Shown here: piece after piece, positions 8,881 through 17,900 of the stretch
Layout of the letters: every line of letters starts with the position of its first letter
Position numbering within the stretch: the stretch's first letter is position 1
Assembly: GCF_016862315.1 (NCBI RefSeq)
Contig: NZ_BOMS01000014.1
Span: 186,001 to 250,000, forward strand
DNA: 64,000 nucleotides
Direction: 5' to 3'
DNA from: Actinoplanes palleronii
Lineage (GTDB): Bacteria; Actinomycetota; Actinomycetes; Mycobacteriales; Micromonosporaceae
The notes under the pieces: generated by a model
Seen by the model: the letters and a program-made list of their open reading frames with translations, nothing else
What the model was told of the DNA's origin: nothing
Database searches by the model: none
Translations under genes and position numbers: made by a program

Positions 8881-9765
8881 ATGACTGATCGGGTGGACAC
8901 CGAGCCGGTCTACTTCGGTCGGCTGCGTCCCGGAGACGCGCTCTCCGATCCGTCCTGGGTCCTTCGGCGCACGACCTCGGAGGTCGGGTCGGTCGACGAG
9001 ATTCTTGGCCGTGACGGAGAGTGGCAAACGTCGGACATGCTGGCCCGCACTGAGCGCGGCGAGTTGCCGGGCACGCTGGAACTGCTGGGCCCGTTGTTGC
9101 CGTCCGCACTGGCGAGCGTGGCGCAGCGGCGGTTCCGGGCGGTGCGGCGGGCGCTGGATCGCCAGCAGTCGGGTGACTGCCTGCTTCGGGTGGCGGTGCC
9201 GGGAACCGGCTCCGCGTATCAGCGGCTCGACGACGAGGCACGAGCGGAGACGGTGGCCTTTCTTGCCGGGGCACCGCTGGTGGTTTCCACGGCAGACGGC
9301 GATTTTCGTACGGATGGAATGTGGGTCTGGCCGGAGTCGATCGCGCAGCAGGTGCTAGCCACCGGAGATCCGCCCGAGGACGAGTTCTTCTTCCATATCC
9401 ATGAGCGCGCGTTCTGCTTTCCGGAAGAGGTGTTGCCCGGTGTGATCGATCGGGCCCGCGGGCTGCTAGAGATGGCTGCTGCCGGTGTGGGATCCGGGCG
9501 GGTTCAGGAGGCCAGCGTGCCTGGGCGGGAGCCGCCGCCGACTCGGGCGGAGCGGTTGCGGGCTCTGGGTGCCTGGCACGCCGAGTGGCAGGCGAAACAT
9601 GCCGGCAGCACGCCGTTCCGTCCGGAGCGCTATCCCGGTGACTCCGACTACAACCAGCACTACGTCGACGTGGAGGCGTCGCCGGAGGCGGACTGGGAGT
9701 ACACCGTGCGGGCTCGCGAAATCATGGGTCTCGACCCGGAGACCGGTCAGCCGCTCGACCTGTAA
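8881..9765 (+). CDS. Conserved hypothetical protein of the ESX locus
   Basis: A 294-residue soluble protein, family not recognised. It starts 10 bp after the preceding gene, with GTAGGCGACG just before the ATG and no strong Shine-Dalgarno. The central part (DGMWVWPESIAQQVLA, then FFFHIHERAF) looks like a compact alpha/beta fold, and the C-terminal ~100 residues are rich in Arg, Trp and acidic residues and look helical. It has no signal peptide or membrane segment, so it is probably cytosolic. Its place between the candidate immunity gene and the SseB-like gene suggests a second immunity or regulatory role, but nothing in the sequence shows that directly. Confidence 0.6.
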   Translation: MTDRVDTEPVYFGRLRPGDALSDPSWVLRRTTSEVGSVDEILGRDGEWQTSDMLARTERGELPGTLELLGPLLPSALASVAQRRFRAVRRALDRQQSGDCLLRVAVPGTGSAYQRLDDEARAETVAFLAGAPLVVSTADGDFRTDGMWVWPESIAQQVLATGDPPEDEFFFHIHERAFCFPEEVLPGVIDRARGLLEMAAAGVGSGRVQEASVPGREPPPTRAERLRALGAWHAEWQAKHAGSTPFRPERYPGDSDYNQHYVDVEASPEADWEYTVRAREIMGLDPETGQPLDL

Positions 9766-9920
9766 AGCGACCAGTATCGATAGGGTGGTGGGTGTGAAGG
9801 AGCGGACGGCCGACGCCCTGGTGAGGACGCCTGCTGCAGGGATCCGCGGCGGCCGGGAGTGGGAGGACTGCCGGGCCCGGCGGTTTGGTGGGCTTTGCTG
9901 GGAACGCTTCGGAGGTCGGC

Positions 9921-10769
9921 GTGACCGGGAGTGATGGCTGGGTGCCGGCCAATGAGGTGGAAGAAGCCATGGTGCTGGCCGCGGTGGCCGATGAACGGGC
10001 TACCTATTTTCAGCTGATCGCGGTTGCTGACCTGTACCTGCCGCAGCTCACCGGGGACCCGTCGGCCGAGCAGCGGTTTGTCACCGTGCATGCGTTCGGG
10101 CATGTGTTCCTGCCGGTGTTCACGTCGGTGGAGGCGCTGGGGCGGCGGTTCGGGCACGCCGTCGACGGGTACACCGTCACCAGCTTCGCCGAGCTGCGGC
10201 GCAAGTGGCCGGATCCGGACTGGCGGCTCGCGGTCAACCCCGGTACGCCGATCGACGCCTATCTACCGGTGGAGAGCCTTGCCGACGCCGCGGTCGGTGA
10301 CCTCACCGTCCCGGTCCTGGGTGAACTGGTCACCGCGGCCGGTGAGGCGGTGGCCGTGGAGGACGAGCTGCGCGCCCGGCAGGCGGCCGGCCACTACCCG
10401 GACCCGGACGCGGCGCTGGCGACCGCCGCGCGGGCCGGTGACGTGTACGGCTTCATGGAACGGCTGCTCGACGCGACGGTGCTGGTGCCGACCACCCGGC
10501 CGGTCGAGTTCGAGGAGATCGCGGAGCCGGGCTTCCCGTGGAGACCAGCATCAGAAACAAAGATCCAGGTGTTCACCTCCCTCGAGTCGCTGCTGGCCAG
10601 CCACCCGGCTCCCCCTCCGTACGCTGAATTGAATTTCTCCTTCGTGGTGGCCTGCTGGCCGGAGGGTTTCGTGATGGCGATCGACCCGGACGGGGAGCAC
10701 CCGCTGGAGTTCGGGCCGGAGCAGGTGCCTTGGCTGTTCGGATTCGGTCAGGCGGAGGAGCCGGAATGA
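9921..10769 (+). CDS. Double SseB-domain protein
   Basis: A 282-residue protein with two copies of an SseB-like module. The first (about 15-125) contains VHAFGHVFLPVFTS and NPGTPIDAYLP. The second (about 170-270) contains FMERLLDATVLVPTT, IQVFTSLESL and the same closing pattern AIDPDGEHPLEF. SseB-type domains are found in secretion-linked and immunity-type proteins, and in actinobacteria often beside ESX genes. The GTG at 9921 has GGAGG 5 nt upstream, so I prefer it to an in-frame GTG at 9885. The stop overlaps the mycosin start as ATGA, indicating coupling to the secretion genes. Confidence 0.72.
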   Translation: MTGSDGWVPANEVEEAMVLAAVADERATYFQLIAVADLYLPQLTGDPSAEQRFVTVHAFGHVFLPVFTSVEALGRRFGHAVDGYTVTSFAELRRKWPDPDWRLAVNPGTPIDAYLPVESLADAAVGDLTVPVLGELVTAAGEAVAVEDELRARQAAGHYPDPDAALATAARAGDVYGFMERLLDATVLVPTTRPVEFEEIAEPGFPWRPASETKIQVFTSLESLLASHPAPPPYAELNFSFVVACWPEGFVMAIDPDGEHPLEFGPEQVPWLFGFGQAEEPE

Positions 10770-11986
10770 ACCGGCGGGTGGCGATCGTGCTGGCCGTGGG
10801 GCTGCTCGGGGTGGCCGCCCCGGCACCGGCGCTCGCGGCCGACTGCGCGACCCCGACCGACGTCGCGACCACGGCGTGGCCCCGGGCGATGCTCGACATC
10901 GACGCGGTCAGCGCGTTCACCAGGGGCGGCGGCGTCACCGTCGCGGTCCTTGCCACCGGCGTCCGGGGAGATCACCGGCAGCTCGCCGGCCGGGTGCTGA
11001 CCGGGGTCGACGCGGTCGGCGGGGGAGCGGCCGCGAACACCGACTGCACCGGCGTCGGCACCCAGGTGGCCGGCGTGATCGCGGCCGCTCCGTCGGACGA
11101 CAGCCCGGTCAGCGGGCTCGCCGCCCGGGCCACGATCCTGCCGGTGCGCGTGGTGCCGGACGCCGGCTCGGCGGAGAACACCGCCACACCCGCGGCGCTG
11201 GCCCGCGGGATCGACCTGGCCCGGCAGAACGGCGCCGACGTGATCGTCGTGGCGGTTCCGGCCTATCAGGACAGTCGCGAGCTGCGAGCCGCCGTCGCGG
11301 CGGCGGTCGGCGGTGACGTGCCGGTGATCGCGTCGGTCGGTGATCTGGGCAGCGCTCAGGACGGCAACCCGACGCCGTTCCCGGCCGCCTACCCGGACGT
11401 GATCGGGGTCGGCGCGATCGACCAGAACGGTCAGATATCCCCGGCGTCACAGCGCGGGGAGTACGTCGACCTGGTCGCCCCCGGTGTCGCGGTGCCCACC
11501 CTGCAGGGCGGGACCGGTTCGGCCCGGGGACTCGTCGAGGCGAGCGGCACGGCGCTGGCCGCCGGTCAGGTGGGTGCGGCGGCGGCGCTGGTCCGGAACC
11601 GGTCCGGGCGGATGCCGATCGCCGACCTGACCCGGCTGCTGACCGCGTCGGCCAGCCCGGCGGACACCGGGGACGCGTTCGGCGCCGGAGTGGTCAATCC
11701 GCTGGCGGCGGTCACCGGGAGGCTCACCGACCAGCGCGGACGGGCCCTGCCGGCGGTGTCGGCGCCGTCCGCGGACCGGGGTGACGCGGAGAACCGGCGG
11801 CGGGCCGTGGCGTTCGCCGGCGCGGCCCTGGCCGCCGTCGCGGTGCTGGCGGTGCTGATGGTGACCGTGGCGATCCGGCGGAGCCGGCGGCAGCACTGGC
11901 GGCCCGGCATGGCGCCGCCGCTGCCCGAGCACGACGAACCGGTCGAGCCGGGCCCGCCGATCATGCTGCTGGAAAGAAAGCCGTGA
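10766..11986 (+). CDS. mycP: Mycosin-like subtilase lacking the catalytic triad (pseudoprotease)
   Basis: A 406-residue protein with a signal peptide (about 1-24, ending ALA), a subtilase domain, and a C-terminal transmembrane helix (about 350-372) followed by a basic and then Pro-rich tail. This is the MycP layout of type VII secretion systems. Every catalytic position has changed: the VIDTGV Asp is Ala63 in VLATGV, the HGT His is Val97 in GVGT, the oxyanion Asn of AAGN is Asp193 in SVGD, and the GTS Ser is Ala263 in GTALAA. The surrounding fold motifs remain clear, so it is unlikely to be a decaying gene. It probably keeps MycP's structural role of stabilising the Ecc complex without cleaving substrates. 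The start is fixed by GGAGGAG upstream and the ATGA overlap. Confidence 0.88.
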   Translation: MNRRVAIVLAVGLLGVAAPAPALAADCATPTDVATTAWPRAMLDIDAVSAFTRGGGVTVAVLATGVRGDHRQLAGRVLTGVDAVGGGAAANTDCTGVGTQVAGVIAAAPSDDSPVSGLAARATILPVRVVPDAGSAENTATPAALARGIDLARQNGADVIVVAVPAYQDSRELRAAVAAAVGGDVPVIASVGDLGSAQDGNPTPFPAAYPDVIGVGAIDQNGQISPASQRGEYVDLVAPGVAVPTLQGGTGSARGLVEASGTALAAGQVGAAAALVRNRSGRMPIADLTRLLTASASPADTGDAFGAGVVNPLAAVTGRLTDQRGRALPAVSAPSADRGDAENRRRAVAFAGAALAAVAVLAVLMVTVAIRRSRRQHWRPGMAPPLPEHDEPVEPGPPIMLLERKP

Positions 11987-12060
11987 TCAGGCTGCTGGAA
12001 AGAAACCCTGATCAGGCCGAGCACGACGAGCCGGCGCTGCTGCTGGAGAGAAAACCCTGA
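11960..12060 (+). repeat. Duplicated 3' tail of the mycosin gene (three related copies)
   Basis: Three related copies of a CTGCTGGAAAGAAA..TGATCAGG unit follow each other at the end of the mycosin gene and just past its stop. A GTG overlapping the stop (GTGA, 11983-11986) opens 25 codons ending at 12060, and these repeat the mycosin tail (EHDEP...LLERKP) in another frame. The mini-ORF ends exactly where the eccB stop codon begins on the other strand. This is either a slippage remnant or a coupled micropeptide. Confidence 0.55.
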
Positions 12061-13395
12061 TCAGGCCGGGCGCACAGCGGCTGCCGGGTCCAGGGTGACG
12101 CCGCGCGGGATCGCGCTGACCAGCGCGGTCGGTACCTCGGTCGCCGAGGCGGGGGCGTAGCCGAGCCGGCCGAGCGCGTCCGCGTTCGGCACCGCGTGCC
12201 GGAGTCCGAGATCGGTCACCACCTGGTAGCCGCCCGAGCCGGGCACCCGGACCAGGGCGAACCGGCCGGCCGGTACCAGGATCGCGTCGGCCAGCGCGCG
12301 CCCGCCGTCGGCACCGGCGGTCGGCACTGCCGCGGCGAGCCCGGCTGCCGCCCCGCCCACGGTGATCGACGGCGGGGTGGCGGCCACCCGGGTGATCGCG
12401 CAGGCGGTGGTGCCGGCTGCCACTGCGGCCAGCTCCGGCGGGCTTTCCGGCTGGGTGTTGCCGGCGGCCGGTTTCAGCGGTGGAGAGTTGGCGACCACGG
12501 AGTTCGGGATGTCCTTCGGCTCGGCCGGGAAACTCGCGTTCAGCACGGTCTGTTGCAGTGGGGTGATGGGCAGCAGACCATTCCGCAGCACCAGGTAGAA
12601 CTGCTTGCCGTCGACGCCGGCCTTGGCCGACAGCACGTCACCGTTGGCGAAGCCTTCCACGTCGTCGGAGGGCTCGCCCCGGTTCTGCACCTGCAGGGGC
12701 GCGATGTCCGTGCCGGCCGGCAGGGCGTTCAGCCAGGCGATGCCGACCGGGATCGGGTCGACCGCGCCGAACAGGGCCGGAAGGGTGGTCCGGGCGTCCC
12801 GGATCCGATGCTTGCGGCCGTGCCACACGAGCTGGCTGTCCCCGTCGGTCACCAGCAGGCCGCGTTCGCCCAGGTCGGTGCCGCCAGGGCCGGCCGAGCC
12901 GACGAGCAGCGCGGACGCCGGGTCGTCGCCCGGCACCACACACATCGTCCAGGGCAGGCCGATCTGCTGACCGGCCGCGGGCAGCGACGCCGGCGCGTTC
13001 GGGATGCCGATGGTGACCCCGCGGGGCACACCGGCGAGGGCTTTCGCGGCGATCCGGTAGACGGTCGGGTTGGGCCGCCCGGCGGCGAGCTTGGCCGAGG
13101 TGAAGTTCAGCGCCGGATTGAGCCGGCCCTGCAGGTAGACGAAGCTCGCGCCGGACTCCCGCTCGATCACCACCGAGCCGTCGCTCTTCCACTGGTCGGT
13201 GCCGACCTTGGTGAGGATGCCGTAGATGCCGAACCCCGCGCCGATCAGCACCGCCACCATCAGGCCGCCGAACAGCGCGCCGATCCCGCGGCGCAGCGGG
13301 GACTGCGCCGGGTCGGTCTCGCGCATCACGAACGCCGAGATGACCCGCTGGTTGAGGAACTGGTACGACTGCAACTGATCACGCCGGGACGCCAT
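12061..13395 (-). CDS. eccB: Type VII secretion protein EccB
   Basis: A 444-residue membrane-anchored core subunit of the ESX secretion complex. The N-terminus has the EccB signature (SRRDQLQSYQFLNQRV) followed by one transmembrane helix at about 36-60. The remainder is the large extracytoplasmic domain with repeated modules and two Cys residues (TMCVVPGD and TTACAI). The length is slightly below the mycobacterial form. It is transcribed after eccD with a 6-bp gap, and converges on the mycosin gene. EccB sits in the membrane with EccC, EccD and EccE and carries its bulk on the outer face. Confidence is high from sequence and context. Confidence 0.95.
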   Translation of the reverse strand: MASRRDQLQSYQFLNQRVISAFVMRETDPAQSPLRRGIGALFGGLMVAVLIGAGFGIYGILTKVGTDQWKSDGSVVIERESGASFVYLQGRLNPALNFTSAKLAAGRPNPTVYRIAAKALAGVPRGVTIGIPNAPASLPAAGQQIGLPWTMCVVPGDDPASALLVGSAGPGGTDLGERGLLVTDGDSQLVWHGRKHRIRDARTTLPALFGAVDPIPVGIAWLNALPAGTDIAPLQVQNRGEPSDDVEGFANGDVLSAKAGVDGKQFYLVLRNGLLPITPLQQTVLNASFPAEPKDIPNSVVANSPPLKPAAGNTQPESPPELAAVAAGTTACAITRVAATPPSITVGGAAAGLAAAVPTAGADGGRALADAILVPAGRFALVRVPGSGGYQVVTDLGLRHAVPNADALGRLGYAPASATEVPTALVSAIPRGVTLDPAAAVRPA

Positions 13396-13401
13396 CGCGC
13401 C

Positions 13402-14805
13402 TCACCCGCCGATCGAGGAGAACAGCCCGCGGATGTCGTCGAACACGCCCATCACCGCGCAGGTCAGCGGGATCAACGCCATGATCGCGAGCACGTCCAG
13501 CAGGTCGGCGGCCCGGCCCAGGTACGGCGACGGCGGGCGCTGGCTGTAGACCACCGCGGCGGCCAGCGCGACCGCACCGGCCAGCAGCGCGGCGGCCAGC
13601 AGCAGCAGCCCCGGGATCACGTCGCCGAGGACCGCGCCGATGCCCAGCTCGGCCAGCCCGGCGACGCCCGCCACCAGCAGCGGGCCGCGCTGCTGAGGGG
13701 TGGCCAGCAGCCGGGCGCGCAGCAGCAGCGCGGTCGTGCCGGCCACGATCAGCAGCACAGTGGACGTGTCCGGGCCGGTCAGGCCCAGATAGAGGATCGC
13801 CACGACACTGCTGAACGCGGCGGCCAGCAGCAGGCCGGTGAGCACCTCGTCGGCCCGGACCACGGCGGTGAAGACGTCCGCCCGGCGCGGCATCGGCTTG
13901 TCCTTGAGGATGTCCTCGGCCCGGTTGGGCAGCTCCGGGAACGGCAGCCGGCCGATCCAGCTGGCCAGCACCGGATAGCCCGGCAGCAGGCCGATCGCGG
14001 CGGTCAGCGCGACCGCGGCGGCGCCCTCGCCCGATGTCCCGGCGAGGGTGAGCAGCGCGGCCAGCAGGCCGGTCAGCGCGATCGCGATGCCGGCCACGAA
14101 CAGCCGGGGCAGCCCGGCCACCCCGGCGTGGCCCAGCACGCTGAGCACCAGCAGCACCGCCGAACCGAGCAGCAGAGCGGGCGCGCCGACGCCGAACAGG
14201 GCCGGGTCGGTGGCGCCGGCCAGCCAGGCGCCGCCGAAGAACGCGTAGGGCAGGCCGCTCGCGGCGACCACGGCACCGGCACCCGCGTCGGTGAACGCGC
14301 GCGACAGCAGGATGCCGGCCACCGCCAGACCCAGCGCGACGGCCAGCGCGACGATCGCCGCGATGCTCCGGGCCGGGCCGCTGATCGCCAGACCGAGCAG
14401 GCCGACCAGCAGGGCCACGGTGAAGACCGCCAGGCCACAGCGGCGCGTCGCGGCGGCACCCCAGGACCGTCCGGCGCGTCGCGCGCCGCTCGCGATCACT
14501 TCGACCACATCGTCGTACGCCAGCTCCGGCCAGTCCTCCCGGGCCGGCTTGAGGTGCAGCAGCTCGCCGTCCCGCACACCCTGGGCGGCCAGATTGCGCT
14601 GCGGTTCGAGAGCGGCGCCGGTGGCTCGCCGCAGCACCCAGCCGCCGTTGCGCTCGGCCGGTTCGCCCAGCGCGCCCTCGGCGTGCCGGAGCAGATGTGG
14701 CAGCAGTTCGCCGACGAGCATGTTGTCCGGCAGGGCGATGTCCATCCGGCGGGTCGGCGCGGCGATTGTCACGCGGGCGAGGCTGGGGCCACCCGGTGCA
14801 GTCAC
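13402..14805 (-). CDS. eccD: Type VII secretion integral membrane protein EccD
   Basis: A 467-residue protein. The first ~95 residues form the ubiquitin-like EccD domain (RMDIALPDNMLVGELLPHLL), followed by about eleven hydrophobic helices ending at FSSIGG. EccD forms the membrane channel dimers of the ESX complex. The GTG at 14805 is chosen because AGGAGGTGA sits just upstream; longer readings extend antisense into eccC and are not credible. It heads the eccD-eccB minus-strand pair and is divergent from eccC, so the 156 bp between them should hold both promoters. Confidence 0.94.
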   Translation of the reverse strand: MTAPGGPSLARVTIAAPTRRMDIALPDNMLVGELLPHLLRHAEGALGEPAERNGGWVLRRATGAALEPQRNLAAQGVRDGELLHLKPAREDWPELAYDDVVEVIASGARRAGRSWGAAATRRCGLAVFTVALLVGLLGLAISGPARSIAAIVALAVALGLAVAGILLSRAFTDAGAGAVVAASGLPYAFFGGAWLAGATDPALFGVGAPALLLGSAVLLVLSVLGHAGVAGLPRLFVAGIAIALTGLLAALLTLAGTSGEGAAAVALTAAIGLLPGYPVLASWIGRLPFPELPNRAEDILKDKPMPRRADVFTAVVRADEVLTGLLLAAAFSSVVAILYLGLTGPDTSTVLLIVAGTTALLLRARLLATPQQRGPLLVAGVAGLAELGIGAVLGDVIPGLLLLAAALLAGAVALAAAVVYSQRPPSPYLGRAADLLDVLAIMALIPLTCAVMGVFDDIRGLFSSIGG

Positions 14806-14961
14806 GCGGTCACCTCCTGTATGGAACCGGCGCCACCAAACTAGCAGGGGGCACACCCGAATTCGCCCCCGTGAATGCACCCGGATGGGGTTGCCGCGCC
14901 GGGTGAAGCCCTGCTTCTCTTGCGGTAGGACCCGATTCGGACGGCGATGGGGAGGCCCGGC

Positions 14962-17900
14962 GTGACCGTGACCATCGTGAAGCGCCCGCCACGCCGCCCG
15001 GCGCCCCTGATGCCCTCCGGCGAGGTGCTGCTCGACCCGCCGCCGGAGATCCCGCCACCGGCCGGCAAGGGCTGGACCAGGATGCTCATGGTGCTGCCGA
15101 TGGGCGCCGGCGCGGCGGCGATGGGCCTGATGATGGGGGTGCAGCGCGGCGGCCCGCTGACCTACGTGGCCGGCGCGATGTACGGCGTCTCCGTCCTCGG
15201 CATGATCGCGATGATGGCGACGAACACCTCGGGCCCGGGCAAGCGCGAGATGATCGAGTCCCGCCGGCAGTACCTCCGCCACCTCTCCCAGCTGCGGGCC
15301 CAGCTGCGCACCACGATCCGCCAGCAGCGCGAGGCGCTGTATTACCGCAATCCGGACCCGGCGACACTGTGGACGTTCGCCGACAGCGGCCGGCTCTGGG
15401 AGCGGCGCCGCAACGACGCCGACTTCACCGTGGTCCGGATCGCGGTCGGTGTCCAGGAGGTGGCGACCCGGCTGATCCCGCCGCAGACCAAACCGGTGGA
15501 CGAGCTGGAGCCGCTCTGCGCGATGGCGCTGCGCAAGTTCGTCAACACCTACTCGGTGGTGCCGGACCTGCCGGTCTCGGTGGCGCTGCGGGACTTCTCG
15601 CACATCTACCTGCGCGGCGCCGACGCCGCGGTGCAGGACTTCTGCCGGGCACTGGCCGCGCAGATCGTCACGTTCCACGCCCCCGACGACCTGCGTCTCG
15701 GCGTCTGCGTGCCGGATCATCAGCGGGCCCGGTGGGAGTGGGCGAAATGGCTGCCGCACGCCCAGCACCCGGACAAGACCGACGCGGTCGGCCCGGTCCG
15801 GCTGGTCGCGCCGAGCGTGCCGGCGCTCGAGGCGATGCTCGACGACGTGCTGGTCAACCGGCCGCGGTTCGACCCGTCCGGCCCGGCGCCCGGCGGCCCG
15901 CACGTCGTGGTGATCATCGACGGCGGGTCGACGGCCGGTTCTGATCACCTGATGACCGAGGGCGGCGTCGCCGGGGTGACCATCCTCGACCTGTCCGTCC
16001 CGCCGCCCCGGCTGCTCGACGACAGCTCGGTGGTGCTGGAGATCGCCGCGGACGGCACGGTCACCGGCACCACGATGGACGGTTCCACCGAGGTCGGCCG
16101 GGCCGACGCGCTCGGGGCGGCAGCGATCGAGGTGCTCTCCCGCGAGCTGGCGCCGCTACGGCTGTCCGCCGCGACGTTCGGCGACCAGCCCGCCATCTCC
16201 CAGGACATGGGGCTGGCCGAGCTGCTGGAACAGGACGACCCCTATCAAGTGGACCTGGAGACGCTCTGGGCCGGCCGGCCCAACCGGGACCGGCTGCGGG
16301 TACCGATCGGCATCGGCGTCGACGGCCGGCCGGTCGAGCTGGACCTCAAGGAGTCCGCACAGGACGGGATGGGCCCGCACGGCCTGCTGATCGGAGCGAC
16401 CGGCTCCGGCAAGTCCGAGCTGCTGCGCACGCTGGTGGTCGGGCTGGCGCTCACCCACAACCCGGAGATCCTCAACTTCGTGCTCGTCGACTACAAGGGC
16501 GGCGCGACCTTCGCCTCGCTCGACCGGCTGCCGCACACCGCCGCGATGATCACCAACCTGCAGGACGAGCAGCCGCTCGTCGACCGGATGCTCGGGGCCA
16601 TCCAGGGTGAGCTGACCCGGCGGCAGGAGCTGCTGCGCAAGGCCGGCAACTACGCCTCGGCGCGCGACTACGAACGGGCCCGGGCGGCCGGGGTGCCCCT
16701 CGCCCCGCTGCCCAGCCTCGTGGTGATCGTCGACGAGTTCTCCGAGCTGCTCGCCGACCGGCCGGACTTCATCGACATGTTCGTCCAGATCGGCCGGGTG
16801 GGCCGGTCGCTCGGCATCCACCTGCTGCTCGCCTCGCAGAAACTCGAGGAGGGGCGGCTGCGCGGGCTGGAGTCACACCTGTCGTACCGGATCGGTCTGC
16901 GCACGTTCTCGTCGATGGAGAGCCGGGCGGTGCTCGGCGTGCCGGACGCCTACGAGCTGCCGCACCACCCGGGGCACGGCTACCTGCGAGCCGGCACCGA
17001 CGGGCTGGTGCGGTTGAAGGCGGCCTACGTGTCCGGCGCGGTCCGCCGGGAGGGCATCGTGGCGGCCGGCGGCACCCGGGCGGGCAGCCCGATCCGGGAC
17101 TTCAGCACGTACTGGTCCGCGCCGCTGCAGGACGAGCGGCCGGAACCGGAGGGCGAAGGCCAGGAGGTCGAGGAGAAGGTTCAGGGCGACACCCTGATGG
17201 ACGTGCTGGCCCGGCAGATGGAGGGCCGCGGCGCCCCGGCGCACGAGGTGTGGCTGCCCCCGCTCGACAAGGCGCCCACCCTGGGCCAGATGCTGCCGCC
17301 GGTGATCTCGATGCCGGACCGCGGGCTGATGGTCGACGCGGCCGAGCGGTTCGGCTCGGTGCACGCCCTGGTCGGTGTCGTCGACAAGCCGTTCGACCAG
17401 CGCCGTGATCCGATGTGGCTGGACCTCTCCGGCGCGTCCGGCAACCTGCTGGTGGTCGGCGGCTCGCAGTCCGGCAAGTCAAACCTGCTGCGCACCCTGA
17501 TCACCAGCCTCGCACTCACCCACACCCCGCGTGAGGTGCAGTTCTACGGCCTCGACTTCGGTGGTGGCCCGATCAGTGCGCTCACCGACCTGCCGCATGT
17601 CGGCGGGATGGCGACCCGCCGCGACACCGATCGGGTCCGGCGCACGATCGCCGAGGTGCACGGGCTGATGCGGGGCCGGGAGGACCTGTTCGCCCAGCAG
17701 AACGTGGAGGGCATGGCGGCCTACCGGCGGGCCCGCGCGCAGGGCCGGTTCGCCGAGGACCCGTTCGGCGACGTGTTCCTGGTGATCGACGGCTGGTCGA
17801 CGCTGCGGGCCGAGTTCGAGGACCTCGAGCCGACGGTCAACGAGCTGGCCAACCGGGGTCTCGGGTTCGGCGTGCACGTGGTCGCCGCGACCAACCGGTG

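Noticed and set aside
9794..9934. 46-codon ORF before the SseB gene.
   Set aside because: GTG start with only a loose ribosome binding site, Arg/Gly-biased composition and overlap with the better supported SseB start; probably chance.
12196..14844. Very long open frame on the plus strand opposite eccB and eccD (about 880 codons).
   Set aside because: It is antisense to two clear secretion genes, has a His/Gly/Arg/Gln-biased composition typical of shadow frames in high-GC DNA, and matches no fold.
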